DNA of 64,000 nt from Pontibacter actiniarum (GTDB taxonomy: Bacteria > Bacteroidota > Bacteroidia > Cytophagales > Hymenobacteraceae). The notes beneath the pieces are model-generated. The model was not told where the DNA came from. It was given only the letters and a program-made list of their open reading frames with translations, and ran no database searches. The stretch lies in assembly GCF_003585765.1 (NCBI RefSeq), contig NZ_CP021235.1, forward strand, positions 806,001-870,000, given 5' to 3'. Below are positions 1 to 8,540 of the stretch, in pieces. Made by a program: the position numbers and the translations under genes. How positions within the stretch are numbered: position 1 is the first letter of the stretch; every line of letters begins with the position of its first letter.

Positions 1-1
1 C

Positions 2-595
2 GCCCGCAATCCCGATGGATCGTTGCTGCTGACACCTAAGGGGCTGCCACAGGCAGAAAAAGAGGGCCGTGACCCTGAAACGGGCCAGCCAACTGGAGCA
101 ACAAGTAAAAAGGTTATCGGAGATCCGAATCCAGACTGGACCGGCTCCTTCATCAATGAGCTGACAGTTGGGAAAGGCTTTTCATTCCGTACCCAGTTCG
201 ACGCGGCTTATGGCTTCGAGGTATTCAACTTTACCCGCCGTGTAGGTGAGCGTGACTTTTACGGCGGCTTGGCTGGCTATGAACCGGAACTGAGAGGAGA
301 GGTACCTAAAGGTACTTCAGCTGCCCTGTTCGGTATCTTCGAGAACTACATTGAGGACGGATCATACATCAAGCTGAGAGAGCTCTCTGTGGCGTATGAC
401 TTTAAGCCAGCGTTTTTAGGCGGAAACAACATGCGCTTAACTCTAGCTGGCCGCAATCTTTTCTCTATCGACGATTACAGTGGATATGATCCAGAGGTGA
501 ATGCAGCAGGGCAGACAACAGCTGTTCGTGGCTTTGACTTTGTGGAAGTGCCGATCCCAAGAACCTATGCTTTGGGTGTTAATGTATCGTTCTAG
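2..595 (+). CDS. SusC/RagA-family TonB-dependent outer-membrane receptor, C-terminal part (5' end outside window)
   Basis: The open frame runs from the window edge and gives about 197 residues of the distal beta-barrel of a SusC-type receptor. Visible signs are alternating amphipathic strands, the segment MRLTLAGRNLFSIDDYSGYD (typical of SusC barrels near the C-terminus) and a final NVSF ending in phenylalanine, as expected for an outer-membrane barrel recognised by BAM. SusC proteins import glycans or peptides across the outer membrane with TonB energy and are capped by a SusD lipoprotein, which is the next gene 27 bp downstream. The substrate cannot be told from this fragment. The plug and N-terminal domains lie outside the window. 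Confidence 0.9.
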   Translation, partial: ARNPDGSLLLTPKGLPQAEKEGRDPETGQPTGATSKKVIGDPNPDWTGSFINELTVGKGFSFRTQFDAAYGFEVFNFTRRVGERDFYGGLAGYEPELRGEVPKGTSAALFGIFENYIEDGSYIKLRELSVAYDFKPAFLGGNNMRLTLAGRNLFSIDDYSGYDPEVNAAGQTTAVRGFDFVEVPIPRTYALGVNVSF

Positions 596-622
596 TTGCC
601 TTTACTTCAAATTGAAAAAGAC

Positions 623-1945
623 ATGAAAAATATAGCTTCATACCTTAAAATAAGCCTCTTATCGGGGGGCTTGCTTTTTACCAGCGGCTGCGAACTCGAT
701 ATTCCCAACCCGAATGCTGCCAACGACCTGGAAGTTCTTAACTCACGCGACGGTATCCTGGCCTTGAGTGTAGGATTAAGGCAGTTCTACTCAACCTCCG
801 GGCTGGAGGCTGCTTATCTTTATCCGGGTGTAACGGCCCGAGAGCTGAAAGGAGTGGCCACTTTTACAAACGTACTGGAATTAGAGGAGGGGGGAACGGC
901 GTTGCCTACCTTTAACGGAAACATACTTGGCTTGTGGTCCAGGATGCAGCGCATCATGAGCATGAGCGAGCAAGTTCTGGAGAATGCTCCTGAAATCTCG
1001 TCTTTAGAAGAAGGAACATTGAGCGGCGTGTTGGCGCATGCGCATTTATTCAAAGCTATTGCTTTGGGAAACCTGGCAATGGCTTTTGAACAGGCAAATA
1101 CGGAAACAAGTATAGACGTAGACGGGCAGGTTACTTTTAAGCCCAGGGCCCAGGTGTTGGCAGAAGCGATTAACCATCTGAATGAAGGAATTGCCTTACT
1201 TAATGCTACGCCTGCCTCACAAGAGTTCACGACACTAGTGGCAGGCCCTGCGTTTAAACTAAAGAACACGCTTTATGCTTATAACGCGAGGTACAACCTC
1301 TATGCCGGGAATTATGAAGCGGCACTCACGAACGCCAATCTTGTGGACTTGTCTGTTACCTCAGAGTTCGCCTACAGTACGCAAAGCCCTAACCCGATTT
1401 ACAACACGCTCTTCGTGCTGAAGTACTTCAGGCCACGCGATAACTTTGGGCTGCCTGCAACGCTCTTTGAGGAGGGAGATGCACGCTATGACTTCTACCT
1501 GACAACGCCGGAAGCTGTTGTGGCAGGTGACCCGGTTAAGACGCTAAAGGGTTTCTTCGATACCCCAACTTCCAGCATACCAGTATATCTGCCAGATGAG
1601 ATAAAGCTGATTAAGGCGGAGGCTATACTACGTAGCAATGGCTCTCTCGAGGAGGCTTTAGCGCTGATCAACGAAGTAAGAACCCAGGAGTCGGGCGACC
1701 TGTTCGGCGTTAATGCCGCCTTGCCGGCATACAGTGGGCCTGTAACCAAAGAGGCACTGCTGGTTGAAGTGTACCAGCAACGTGCTGCCGAACTGTTCTT
1801 AACTGGCCAACGCTGGGAAGACAGCCGCCGGTTCGATCGCCCCGGGCCGTTGGATGAGGACCCTGAGCGTAACAGAAACTATTATCCTTACCCTGACCAG
1901 GAGCGGCTAACGAACCCTAACACACCTGCTGATCCGGCGATTTAA
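623..1945 (+). CDS. SusD/RagB-family nutrient-binding outer-membrane lipoprotein
   Basis: A 440-residue protein directly behind the SusC gene. The ATG at 623 is chosen over an in-frame TTG at 596 because it begins a clear lipoprotein signal (MKNIASYLKISLLSGGLLF, then TSGC, cysteine at about residue 22). The body has the helical, TPR-like make-up of SusD proteins, and the C-terminal part holds the typical 'LINEVRTQ ... YQQRAAELFLTGQRWEDSRRF' region. SusD lipoproteins sit on the cell surface and close over the SusC barrel to capture substrate. Ligand unknown; no glycosidase or protease neighbour hints at it. The gene is followed by a terminator hairpin, so the pair probably ends the operon. Confidence 0.9.
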   Translation: MKNIASYLKISLLSGGLLFTSGCELDIPNPNAANDLEVLNSRDGILALSVGLRQFYSTSGLEAAYLYPGVTARELKGVATFTNVLELEEGGTALPTFNGNILGLWSRMQRIMSMSEQVLENAPEISSLEEGTLSGVLAHAHLFKAIALGNLAMAFEQANTETSIDVDGQVTFKPRAQVLAEAINHLNEGIALLNATPASQEFTTLVAGPAFKLKNTLYAYNARYNLYAGNYEAALTNANLVDLSVTSEFAYSTQSPNPIYNTLFVLKYFRPRDNFGLPATLFEEGDARYDFYLTTPEAVVAGDPVKTLKGFFDTPTSSIPVYLPDEIKLIKAEAILRSNGSLEEALALINEVRTQESGDLFGVNAALPAYSGPVTKEALLVEVYQQRAAELFLTGQRWEDSRRFDRPGPLDEDPERNRNYYPYPDQERLTNPNTPADPAI

Positions 1946-1981
1946 ACACGCAGCGAACTCGCCTGTAGGCTAGCTGCAGTA

Positions 1982-2029
1982 AAAGCCTCCTGTTCAAGTG
2001 CTTGAAAAGACACAAGAACGGGAGGCTTT
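1982..2029 (+). terminator. Intrinsic terminator after susCD
   Basis: A 14-bp stem (1982-1995 with 2016-2029, one T-G wobble, arm AAAGCCTCCTGTTC) is followed by ATTATTTTC. It lies 36 bp after the SusD stop and may also serve the convergent gene that ends at 2079. Confidence 0.75.
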
Positions 2030-2078
2030 ATTATTTTCTTGCCGGCATACAGCGCCTAACAGCTGCTGTTACGCGCAA

Positions 2079-2501
2079 CTAGTTGCTGATTCCTGAAATG
2101 TACGCTGCTATTTCCTCCTCTTTTTCCTGCAGGCAGTCATAGGCGAAATTTGCTATGACGTCGTTTGCCATGGTGGAAAGTACGCCAAAGATCCTGGCCT
2201 GGCTGATAACTTCTTTGTCCCAGGCGGAGGCCATGACCATGATCGCGTAGCCATTGTAGGGCGTAAGGTCCATCAGGTTTGGGGAAAGGCTAGGGGGAGG
2301 CCACTTGTCTGCCGTAATGCTGTAGCTCCCCTGTTCCCAGCGGGGCGGCGTATTCACTTTATCGGGCACGGGTTGGAAATAACCGTCTACCACAGGCCCC
2401 ATAAAAAGCACGTTCACATCCTGCAGCGCATTGGGTATTACAGCTTTTGGATTTGGTAAGGTAGTGCCCGCCTCATCCATCATTTCTTCGGGAGTATCCA
2501 T
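2079..2501 (-). CDS. Hypothetical protein, 140 aa
   Basis: Not recognised. A 140-residue acidic, soluble protein without signal peptide or membrane segment. It contains a proline-rich middle (KWPPPSLSPNLMDLTPYNGY) and an acidic C-terminal helix (DCLQEKEEEIAAYISG). It starts with ATG at 2501, 82 bp after the end of the TerB-like gene on the same strand, so the two may be co-transcribed. The codon use matches the neighbours and the frame is free of stops over its whole length, which supports a real gene. Confidence 0.6.
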   Translation of the reverse strand: MDTPEEMMDEAGTTLPNPKAVIPNALQDVNVLFMGPVVDGYFQPVPDKVNTPPRWEQGSYSITADKWPPPSLSPNLMDLTPYNGYAIMVMASAWDKEVISQARIFGVLSTMANDVIANFAYDCLQEKEEEIAAYISGISN

Positions 2502-2583
2502 ATTAAAGTACGTTAGAAGCTTTAGATACTGTAATCCGGGCCCAGGGTTGTACCAGGGCTGGCATCCAGCGGCAAGCGCCTGC

Positions 2584-3066
2584 TTAACGAGGGGTGAGCG
2601 GGGTGCCGGTCGGGGCGGGGGCGTCGCTGCCGTTATGGTCTAGTAGCACCTCATCAATAAGCCGGTGCGCCAGTTCCTCCTCCAGGTCAAGAGCGGAATA
2701 CAGGTACTTCACAAGCTCAGCTTCTTTGTCGATAACAACACCGTCGGAGAGGGCCAGCTGTATGGTGTGGGCAAAGAGGCGGGGCTTATGCTCGGGCGCA
2801 ATCCACTCCACCGAGTTATCTATCATTTGCTTGCTGCCCAGCTGTGCCTGTTTGTAGAATACTTTTCTGCTGTAAGCCAGCACATCATGCCCCTGGAACA
2901 GCGGGTTTTTGGCCAGGGTGTCAGACAAAACATCGAGTTCTTCATCGGCAACGTTACCGTCAACGGCGATAAAGGCGTTCATGATAGCAATCCACGCCTC
3001 CTGCTCGTTCTGCGGGGCGTAAAGGGGAGCTGTCTTTTTTGGGGGTGTGTTGATATTTTCTTCCAT
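2584..3066 (-). CDS. TerB-like (tellurite-resistance family) helical protein
   Basis: A 160-residue soluble protein. The segment from about residue 20 to 130 has the pattern of the TerB/DUF fold: EQEAWIAIMNAFIAVDGNVADEEL (helix with an acidic D-G-x-V-x-x-E-E loop) and later QLALSDGVVIDKEAELVKYL, a second D-G-x-x-x-x-x-E loop. The paired acidic loops are the metal-binding-like repeats of TerB domains. The C-terminus is a low-complexity tail rich in Pro, Ala and Thr. TerB-like proteins are linked to stress response, but the specific role here is unknown. The family assignment rests on motif reading only. The next minus-strand gene lies 82 bp downstream. Confidence 0.65.
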   Translation of the reverse strand: MEENINTPPKKTAPLYAPQNEQEAWIAIMNAFIAVDGNVADEELDVLSDTLAKNPLFQGHDVLAYSRKVFYKQAQLGSKQMIDNSVEWIAPEHKPRLFAHTIQLALSDGVVIDKEAELVKYLYSALDLEEELAHRLIDEVLLDHNGSDAPAPTGTPLTPR

Positions 3067-3369
3067 CTATCTAGGTCTTATTCCTGTTACGATGTTACGC
3101 AGGTCGCTGTTTAGGGGCCTTGGCAGGTAAAAGCCAGGCGCGCGAAGGCCCGCTACAGGCAAGTGCTGCCGCTGCGGCAGTGATTTCTCTAAACTGCAGG
3201 TCGCCCTAAAATGTTATGAAAGAGGGTGAAAAGGCAGGCTTTTACCGAATTTTTGAACTCGTGAGGGTGGTTCAGCAGCATGTGTGCCACCAAAAAAGCA
3301 GGTGTACACGCTCTTTAGCCTGTTGGCATTGCATGCTTACGGCCACCGCACCAGCACGAGCTGTTGAGG
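3067..3369. other. Intergenic stretch, nothing recognised
   Basis: About 300 bp between the SDR gene end and the TerB-like gene start. No convincing ORF, hairpin with T-run, repeat or RNA was seen. Confidence 0.5.
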
Positions 3370-4140
3370 CTATTGCGCCAGGTAAGCCCCGTCAACGGCA
3401 TAGTAGGCCCCGGTCACAAAGGAGGCTTTATCAGAACTCAGCCAGATGACCAGTTCTGCCACCTCTTCTGCTTCGCCGAGCCTGCCGATAGGGTGTAGCT
3501 GCGCCAGCATCTGCAGGGTTTCGTTTTCCATGCCAGCCTCGGTTAGGAGCGGCGTTTTGATAAAGGCCGGCCCTACCAAGTTTACGCGTATGCCCTTGGC
3601 GGCGTACTCCAGGGCTCCGTTTTTAGTCAGGCCCACCACGCCGTGCTTGGCCGCCACGTAGGCAGCAGAGTTGGCAAAGCCTACCTGGCCGAGTATGGAG
3701 GAGTTGTTTACAATGGCCCCGCCACCGTTCTGCAGCATTTGCTTGACCTGATAGTGCATGCAGTAGAACACGCTGCTCAGGTTTACCGCAATTACCCTGT
3801 TCCAGCTCTCCACGTCCATCTCGCCAATGGGTTTCGCCTCCCCGCCAATACCGGCGTTGTTAAAGGCAATGTTAAGCTGCCCGTAGTGTGCCACCGCCTG
3901 TTTTACCAGGTTCTCGCAGTCCTCGGGTTTGGCCACGTCAGCGGCCACGAATACCGCCTCACCACCACTTTGCTTTATTTCCTCCACCACCTTCAGCCCT
4001 TCGTCTTCTTTGATATCGGAAACAACCACCTTGGCGCCTTCACGCGCGTACTGCAGCGCCGTGGCTTTGCCAATACCCGATGAAGCGCCGGTAACCAGTG
4101 CCACTTTGCCTGTAAACTGTTTTTGTATAGTGCCTTTCAT
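3370..4140 (-). CDS. Short-chain dehydrogenase/reductase (classical SDR)
   Basis: A 256-residue classical SDR oxidoreductase. The Rossmann cofactor motif TGASSGIG is at residues 17-24, NNAG at 94-97, and the catalytic residues are Ser148, Tyr161 and Lys165 (YVAAK). Asp41 in 'VVVSDIKED' after beta-2 favours NAD(H) over NADP(H). The C-terminal 'SFVTGAYYAVDGAYLAQ' is typical of the glucose-1-dehydrogenase/3-oxoacyl reductase-like group. Length is normal for the family. It is a single gene divergent from the aldo/keto reductase at 4490. The substrate cannot be predicted; 'glucose 1-dehydrogenase' would be an over-call. Confidence 0.9.
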   Translation of the reverse strand: MKGTIQKQFTGKVALVTGASSGIGKATALQYAREGAKVVVSDIKEDEGLKVVEEIKQSGGEAVFVAADVAKPEDCENLVKQAVAHYGQLNIAFNNAGIGGEAKPIGEMDVESWNRVIAVNLSSVFYCMHYQVKQMLQNGGGAIVNNSSILGQVGFANSAAYVAAKHGVVGLTKNGALEYAAKGIRVNLVGPAFIKTPLLTEAGMENETLQMLAQLHPIGRLGEAEEVAELVIWLSSDKASFVTGAYYAVDGAYLAQ

Positions 4141-4489
4141 GCCGTCCGAAGGTTTGGTGTTAGTAGCGTAATGTTATTGTGCGGTGCAAAGTTCGCCTGT
4201 TGGCTCTTTCAAATAAATGACCTGTGTCACTTTCTCCTGTTTTAACCTCCCCGCAGGTGCTTCTTTAAGCCAACTAACAGGTGCGGCAGCTGTCAGTAAG
4301 AAGCTGAAAGGCGTTAGGTATGAAGAGCGGGAGCGGTAAGTATGGCAACAGCTGCCGGACAAGCGGAACTTGCCTGCCAAGGGTGGTGTAAAGCAGCAAG
4401 AAGGCCCGCGCAGAGTATAGCTTAACTACCTGCTAGCCTCTCCGTAGAACCAAGGGAGAAACGACACAATCAGAAAACAAACGAAGACT

Positions 4490-5362
4490 ATGGCAGATAC
4501 AAACAAACCATCCTTTCCGAAAACATACACGATAGGCGGCGACTTAACCCTAAACAGAATGGGCTATGGGGCCATGCGCATTACCGGAGAAGGCATATGG
4601 GGCCCTCCCAAAGACAGAGACGAGGCGATCCGGGTACTGAAGCGGGCAGTGGAGCTGGGCATCAACTTTATTGACACGGCAGACAGCTACGGTCCTGATG
4701 TGTCGGAGAAGCTGATTGCGGAGGCGCTGCACCCTTACCCCAAGGACCTGTTGATCGCTACGAAAGGAGGCTTTACCAGGTCAGGGCCCGGAGAGTGGCA
4801 CGTGAACGCGCACCCCGACCACCTGCGAAAGGTACTGCACGGTAGCCTGGAGCGCCTCAAATGCGACAGGATTGACCTTTACCAACTGCACCGCGTGGAC
4901 CCGGACGTGCCCTATGAGAAAACGCTGGAGTTTTTACAGCAGGTGCAGGAAGAGGGCCTGGTGAAGCACATCGGTCTTTCGGAGGTAAATGTGGAGCAGA
5001 TTAAAAAAGCGCAGGAGTACGTGAAGGTTGTTTCTGTGCAGAACAAGTATAGCGTAGACTTCCGCGACTGGGAGGAGGAGCTGGACTACTGCCGCGCGCA
5101 GGATATGGCCTTTATTCCCTGGAACCCGATTAATGCCGGCAATATTGACGAGCTGGCGCCGCTGAAAAACGTGGCCCAAAGGCATGAGGCCACACCGTAC
5201 CAGGTGGCTTTGAGCTGGTTGCTGCACCGGGCCCCGAACATCCTGCTCATTCCGGGCACATCCAAAGTAAAGCACCTGGAAGAAAACCACAAGGCGGCTT
5301 CTATCGCGCTTTCTGATGAAGACATGCAGGAGCTGGAGAAACTGCGGCAGCAGGGAAAGTAA
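4490..5362 (+). CDS. Aldo/keto reductase
   Basis: A 290-residue NADPH-dependent oxidoreductase of the aldo/keto reductase superfamily (TIM barrel). The catalytic tetrad is visible: Asp62 and Tyr67 (FIDTADSYGPD), Lys92 (IATKGG) and His134 (LYQLHRVD). The C-terminal cofactor-binding region contains 'LLIPGTSKVKHLEEN', the usual phosphate-binding loop. Length is normal for the soluble bacterial members that resemble YajO/IolS-type enzymes. It is a lone plus-strand gene divergent from the SDR at 3370. Physiological substrate unknown; such enzymes often detoxify aldehydes. Confidence 0.92.
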   Translation: MADTNKPSFPKTYTIGGDLTLNRMGYGAMRITGEGIWGPPKDRDEAIRVLKRAVELGINFIDTADSYGPDVSEKLIAEALHPYPKDLLIATKGGFTRSGPGEWHVNAHPDHLRKVLHGSLERLKCDRIDLYQLHRVDPDVPYEKTLEFLQQVQEEGLVKHIGLSEVNVEQIKKAQEYVKVVSVQNKYSVDFRDWEEELDYCRAQDMAFIPWNPINAGNIDELAPLKNVAQRHEATPYQVALSWLLHRAPNILLIPGTSKVKHLEENHKAASIALSDEDMQELEKLRQQGK

Positions 5363-5377
5363 AAGCTTAATTTTAGA

Positions 5378-5414
5378 CCCGGGCAGGTGCCGGTAGTAGC
5401 TGTACCTGCCCGGG
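5378..5414. terminator. Inverted repeat between convergent genes, possible terminator
   Basis: Perfect 11-bp arms (CCCGGGCAGGT, 5378-5388 and 5404-5414) lie between the convergent aldo/keto reductase and VLRF1 genes. The T-run is poor on both strands, so termination is probable but not certain. Confidence 0.5.
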
Positions 5415-5441
5415 CCCTATGGCTACCGGACCTGTACCTGG

Positions 5442-6173
5442 CTAGTCCTCATCATCCCCGTACCCCTCGTAGTCCTCATACTCCTCCTCCTGGTCCTCCT
5501 CAAGTGCCGTAATTCCTGCCAGTCTCAGCAGCTCCGCTACCAGCTCCTGTTCTGCCGGTTCATAGGTTAGCTCGCCCCGCAGCAGAAACCTGTTGGCATC
5601 CAGCAGCACCTCGTAAATGGGCGTGTGGATGTGCTTGGGTATTTTAAGCAGGCGCGGGTCGTGCTTGGTGAAGGGTGTGGCCACTTTCGAGCTGAACAGG
5701 TAGGGGATTAGGGTTTTGGAGCAGCTGATGGCGATGCGGTGTACCTCGTGGTGCTCAAAGTATGCCTGCAGCCGCTCATTGATGTTCTCAAAGAACTCTA
5801 CCGTTTCGCCGAGGCGCACCCGTGAGCCTGCCCGTGATTTGCCTTTGGTTTTAAGGTATTTGATCTGGCTTTTCCCTTGCTTCTTGCGCACCATGTAGGA
5901 GCGGAACACCTTGTGGTCAAGGTTAAGGCCCTGCTCAAAGTACCCCAGCGCGCAGTTGCCCGACTGTATCAGCAGGATGACGTAGTTTACCTGTGTGGCG
6001 TCTGTGCCCGGTGGCGGCAGCGTAATCGGCAAGCGGAAGTATACCTGCGCATCACCTTGCTCGTTTAACAGGGCCAGTCGGTGCTTCTCCCGGTCATACT
6101 CCGTCGGGATGCCCTTCTGTTGGATGGCTTGGAGCAGCTCTGCAGAGTGTTCTGTCGGTATAAAGCGGTTCAT
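5442..6173 (-). CDS. Vms1/ANKZF1-like release factor homologue (VLRF1 domain), predicted peptidyl-tRNA hydrolase
   Basis: A 243-residue soluble protein that resembles the VLRF1 domain of eukaryotic Vms1/ANKZF1. From the ATG at 6173, the catalytic-loop region reads VRKKQGKSQ (residues 95-103), which lines up with the loop carrying the catalytic glutamine of Vms1/ANKZF1. The following 'SRAGSRVRLGETVEFFENI' and 'HDPRLLKIPKHIHTPIYEVL' (from about 171) match conserved blocks of the family. In eukaryotes the domain cleaves peptidyl-tRNA on stalled 60S subunits; a ribosome-rescue role here is inferred. A very acidic tail (EEEYEDYEGYGDDED) ends the protein. An in-frame TTG at 6245 would add a hydrophobic N-terminus and is judged unlikely. 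Assignment is from remembered family motifs. Confidence 0.7.
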   Translation of the reverse strand: MNRFIPTEHSAELLQAIQQKGIPTEYDREKHRLALLNEQGDAQVYFRLPITLPPPGTDATQVNYVILLIQSGNCALGYFEQGLNLDHKVFRSYMVRKKQGKSQIKYLKTKGKSRAGSRVRLGETVEFFENINERLQAYFEHHEVHRIAISCSKTLIPYLFSSKVATPFTKHDPRLLKIPKHIHTPIYEVLLDANRFLLRGELTYEPAEQELVAELLRLAGITALEEDQEEEYEDYEGYGDDED

Positions 6174-6373
6174 AGGCAGCAGGTATAAGGCAGTGAAAAT
6201 AAGCAAAACTACCTGTAATACGGCAGCCGGGGCGGCTGTTTTCAAATGTGCCTGTACTTGGTTTCTTTCTGGAAAGTATTAAGCGGGGCAGCACGTGCAG
6301 TTCTGTGTTGTGCCGTAAGTGCTTTGGCGCTTGTTAGTTGTGTAGGGGGAGATACAGAAGGGAGAGGTAAGAA

Positions 6374-6411
6374 GAACGCAAGAAAGGAGGTGGTGTTCCC
6401 TTCTTGCGTTC
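6374..6411 (-). terminator. Hairpin downstream of dodecin gene
   Basis: Perfect 11-bp arms (GAACGCAAGAA, 6374-6384 and 6401-6411) lie just past the dodecin stop codon. The minus-strand flank is T/C-rich, giving a plausible but weak intrinsic terminator. Confidence 0.5.
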
Positions 6412-6422
6412 CTGCCTGAGTG

Positions 6423-6632
6423 TTATTTCAGTGTGTCTACCTCGAAAGAGATTTTGGCGTTTACGCCGTAGGAGACAATTTTATTGTCCTGCACGTTCGC
6501 AGTCATCTCTTTAATGTAGATGGACTTAATGTTCTTCACAGATTTTGCTGCTTCTTCGAGCGCTTTGTGCGTTGCGTCGTCAAAGCTCTTTTCTGATCCT
6601 GCAATTACCTCTATTACTTTTACGATTGCCAT
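6423..6632 (-). CDS. Dodecin family flavin-binding protein
   Basis: A 69-residue protein with the complete dodecin pattern: MAIVKVIEVIAGSEKSFDDA at the start, then AKSVKNIKSIYIKEMTANV and a last strand KISFEVDTL. Dodecins form hollow dodecamers that bind and store flavins such as riboflavin, FMN or lumichrome and protect the cell from photoreactive free flavin. Length is exactly typical. Single cytosolic gene with its own terminator-like hairpin at 6374-6411. Confidence 0.92.
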   Translation of the reverse strand: MAIVKVIEVIAGSEKSFDDATHKALEEAAKSVKNIKSIYIKEMTANVQDNKIVSYGVNAKISFEVDTLK

Positions 6633-6888
6633 AGCTTGGTTAGTTTAAGTGTTTAACTTGTGTCGTACTGTTCGTGTACGGCGCTTAAAAAGAAGAGGTT
6701 AGTCAATTGCTTGTAAATCAGGATTGTTGGTGGAGGATGAGGCTGCCGTTAGTGTATTGTATAAGGGTGCTAAAGGGCATCAGGTTATTACACTTTCTGA
6801 GCGCCGGAAAAAGGAAGCCCACACACCGAAATGCATGGGCTTTTTATAGCTAGCGTAAGGCCACAGCCAAGTGCCGGTGCGGCCTGCT

Positions 6889-7299
6889 TTAGCGCCTGAG
6901 AAGTTTAAAAATGCTCCGTACCGTGAGGTATGCAAACAAACCGCTAACCGCCACGATTTTCATTGCCGCCTGCGGATCGCGGGCGGTGCGGAACCGAGTG
7001 TTTCCGTCCTTCATTTCGATGTAGCCGATAGGGGTGAGCATCATTCCGCCGCCACCGCCGCTACCAGCGCCTTCGTCATCTCCTTTCCTGCCGCCACCGC
7101 CTCCGCCTCCAAAGCCGTACACTGCCCGCGCGACAGGGATAACGGTTACGCCGTCACGCTCTACCGGAGTACCGAAAATGCGTGCGGCGCTGGCTGTGCC
7201 TCCCAGGTTTTCGGCTATACGTTCTACCAGAGACGGTTGTGCTGCACTGTTCTTCTCCTTGTTAGTGTCTTCCATATTTGTATCTGTTTCGTTATCCAT
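6889..7299 (-). CDS. GerW/YtfJ-like protein (sporulation-protein family in a non-sporulating lineage)
   Basis: A 136-residue protein with the GerW/YtfJ layout. It has an N-terminal helix 'PSLVERIAENLGGTASAARIFG', the conserved strand block 'GTPVERDGVTVIPVARAVYGF', a long glycine-rich loop (GFGGGGGGGRKG ... GSGGGGGMML) and 'LTPIGYIEMKDGNTRF'. The C-terminus adds a hydrophobic helix (MKIVAVSGLFAYLTV) that may anchor it to a membrane. GerW acts in Bacillus spore germination, but homologues occur in non-spore-formers with unknown function. The start is placed at ATG 7299; an in-frame ATG at 7335 would add 12 residues. Confidence 0.75.
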   Translation of the reverse strand: MDNETDTNMEDTNKEKNSAAQPSLVERIAENLGGTASAARIFGTPVERDGVTVIPVARAVYGFGGGGGGGRKGDDEGAGSGGGGGMMLTPIGYIEMKDGNTRFRTARDPQAAMKIVAVSGLFAYLTVRSIFKLLRR

Positions 7300-7591
7300 C
7301 CGAGTTGTTTCCTGCGCTAACTGCTGCAGATGCATATCTACGGCACGGCCGCAGGCCTCGTTATCCTCCTCTTCTTTACCGGCAGTATCGTTGGCAAAGG
7401 CCCCGGGGACTTATAGGTAAAAGGGGAGTAGAAGTCTTCCGCCCGGCAATGCTTCAGGCATAGTGCCAACCAAGGCAGGTAGTTCGGTAGCCAGTGTTAC
7501 CGGCGGCACCCGCAGTTGAGTGCTTCATGAAAGGTCCAGCTACAGAACAACCGCTGCCTGGCCTAGGGGTAAAAGTATCGGTCGAAGTATT

Positions 7592-8401
7592 TTAAACCGG
7601 TTGCCATTCCGGTGCAGTATGGCTCTCCCGAGGGGCAGAGAAGGCGCTGCGCGGGGGGAGGTCCAGGTACGGGTAGCTGACCTTGGATAGGTACAGGCCT
7701 TGCGGATGGGCAGGGCTCAGGTGCTTTGGCGCATTTTCCGTGGAAAGGTAGCTTTCAAACTCCCCCAGGCTCAGTGTGCCGCTGCCTACCTTCAGGAGCT
7801 GGCCTACAAGTATGCGGATCATCCTGCTCAGGTACCTGTTGGCGGCTATCTGAAAGCGAAGCCTGTCGCCGCGGCTGTCTGTGAGCCAGCGGGCCGCCGT
7901 TACGTGGCAGATGGTGCTCTCGTGCTCTGCCGGCGCGAGGCACAAAGACCTGTAGTCGCTGTAGCGGGGGAGCAACGCCGTTGCCGCCTTCATGGCCTCA
8001 AGGTTCAGGTTGTTGACCAGGTACAGCGAGCTCGTGTGGCTCAGAAATGGGTCTTTGTACGTGTGGATGAAGTAGTCGTAGTTTCTCTGGGTGGCATCGA
8101 ACCTGGCGTGCGGCAGGCCCTCCATCGGCAGGATGTCGAAAACGGCAATGTCAGGCGGCAATACTTTGTTTAGCCGGAAAAGCATATCAAAGGCCCAGGG
8201 CTCCGCTACATCCAGGTGGAAGAAGAACTGGCTGGCGTGTACTCCGGCATCCGTTCGCCCGCACCCGACTATAGCGACGGGTGCCTTAAGGATTTTGCCC
8301 AGGCTCTCTTCCAGCACCTGCTGCACGCCTATCCCGTAAGGGTGGCGCTGCCAGCCTTTGTAGTTTGCCCCCTGGTAGCCGATGTGGAAAAAGTATCGCA
8401 A
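7592..8401 (-). CDS. truA: tRNA pseudouridine(38-40) synthase TruA
   Basis: A 269-residue TruA. The signature GCGRTDAGVHA carries the catalytic Asp51. 'ARFDATQRNYDYFI' and the C-terminal 'NRYLSRMIRILVGQLLKVG' are the other conserved blocks. The enzyme isomerises uridines 38-40 in the anticodon stem-loop of tRNAs. Length is typical. It is followed on the same strand by the GerW-like gene after about 290 bp and preceded by uvrA2; no tight operon is evident. Confidence 0.96.
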   Translation of the reverse strand: MRYFFHIGYQGANYKGWQRHPYGIGVQQVLEESLGKILKAPVAIVGCGRTDAGVHASQFFFHLDVAEPWAFDMLFRLNKVLPPDIAVFDILPMEGLPHARFDATQRNYDYFIHTYKDPFLSHTSSLYLVNNLNLEAMKAATALLPRYSDYRSLCLAPAEHESTICHVTAARWLTDSRGDRLRFQIAANRYLSRMIRILVGQLLKVGSGTLSLGEFESYLSTENAPKHLSPAHPQGLYLSKVSYPYLDLPPRSAFSAPRESHTAPEWQPV

Positions 8402-8447
8402 TGACTTTGGTATTGTCCGTGTCGTAAACAGCCGTGAAGATACGCGT

Positions 8448-8475
8448 CTTCGGAGTAGGATGAGCTACTCCGAAG
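8448..8475. repeat. Inverted repeat between uvrA2 and truA
   Basis: Perfect 11-bp arms (CTTCGGAGTAG, 8448-8458 and 8465-8475) with a 6-nt loop. A short T-run follows on the plus strand only, although both flanking genes run on minus, so its role as a terminator for uvrA2 is unsure. Confidence 0.45.
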
Positions 8476-8540
8476 GCTTTTCTGCTAGAATGCTTGGGTC
8501 TGCACCTGCACTTAAACTGGCAACGCGCGGGTGGAGCGTC

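Noticed and set aside
6174..6245. N-terminal hydrophobic helix on the VLRF1 protein (TTG start at 6245)
   Set aside because: A membrane anchor does not fit the cytosolic family, and ATG 6173 gives the normal N-terminus.
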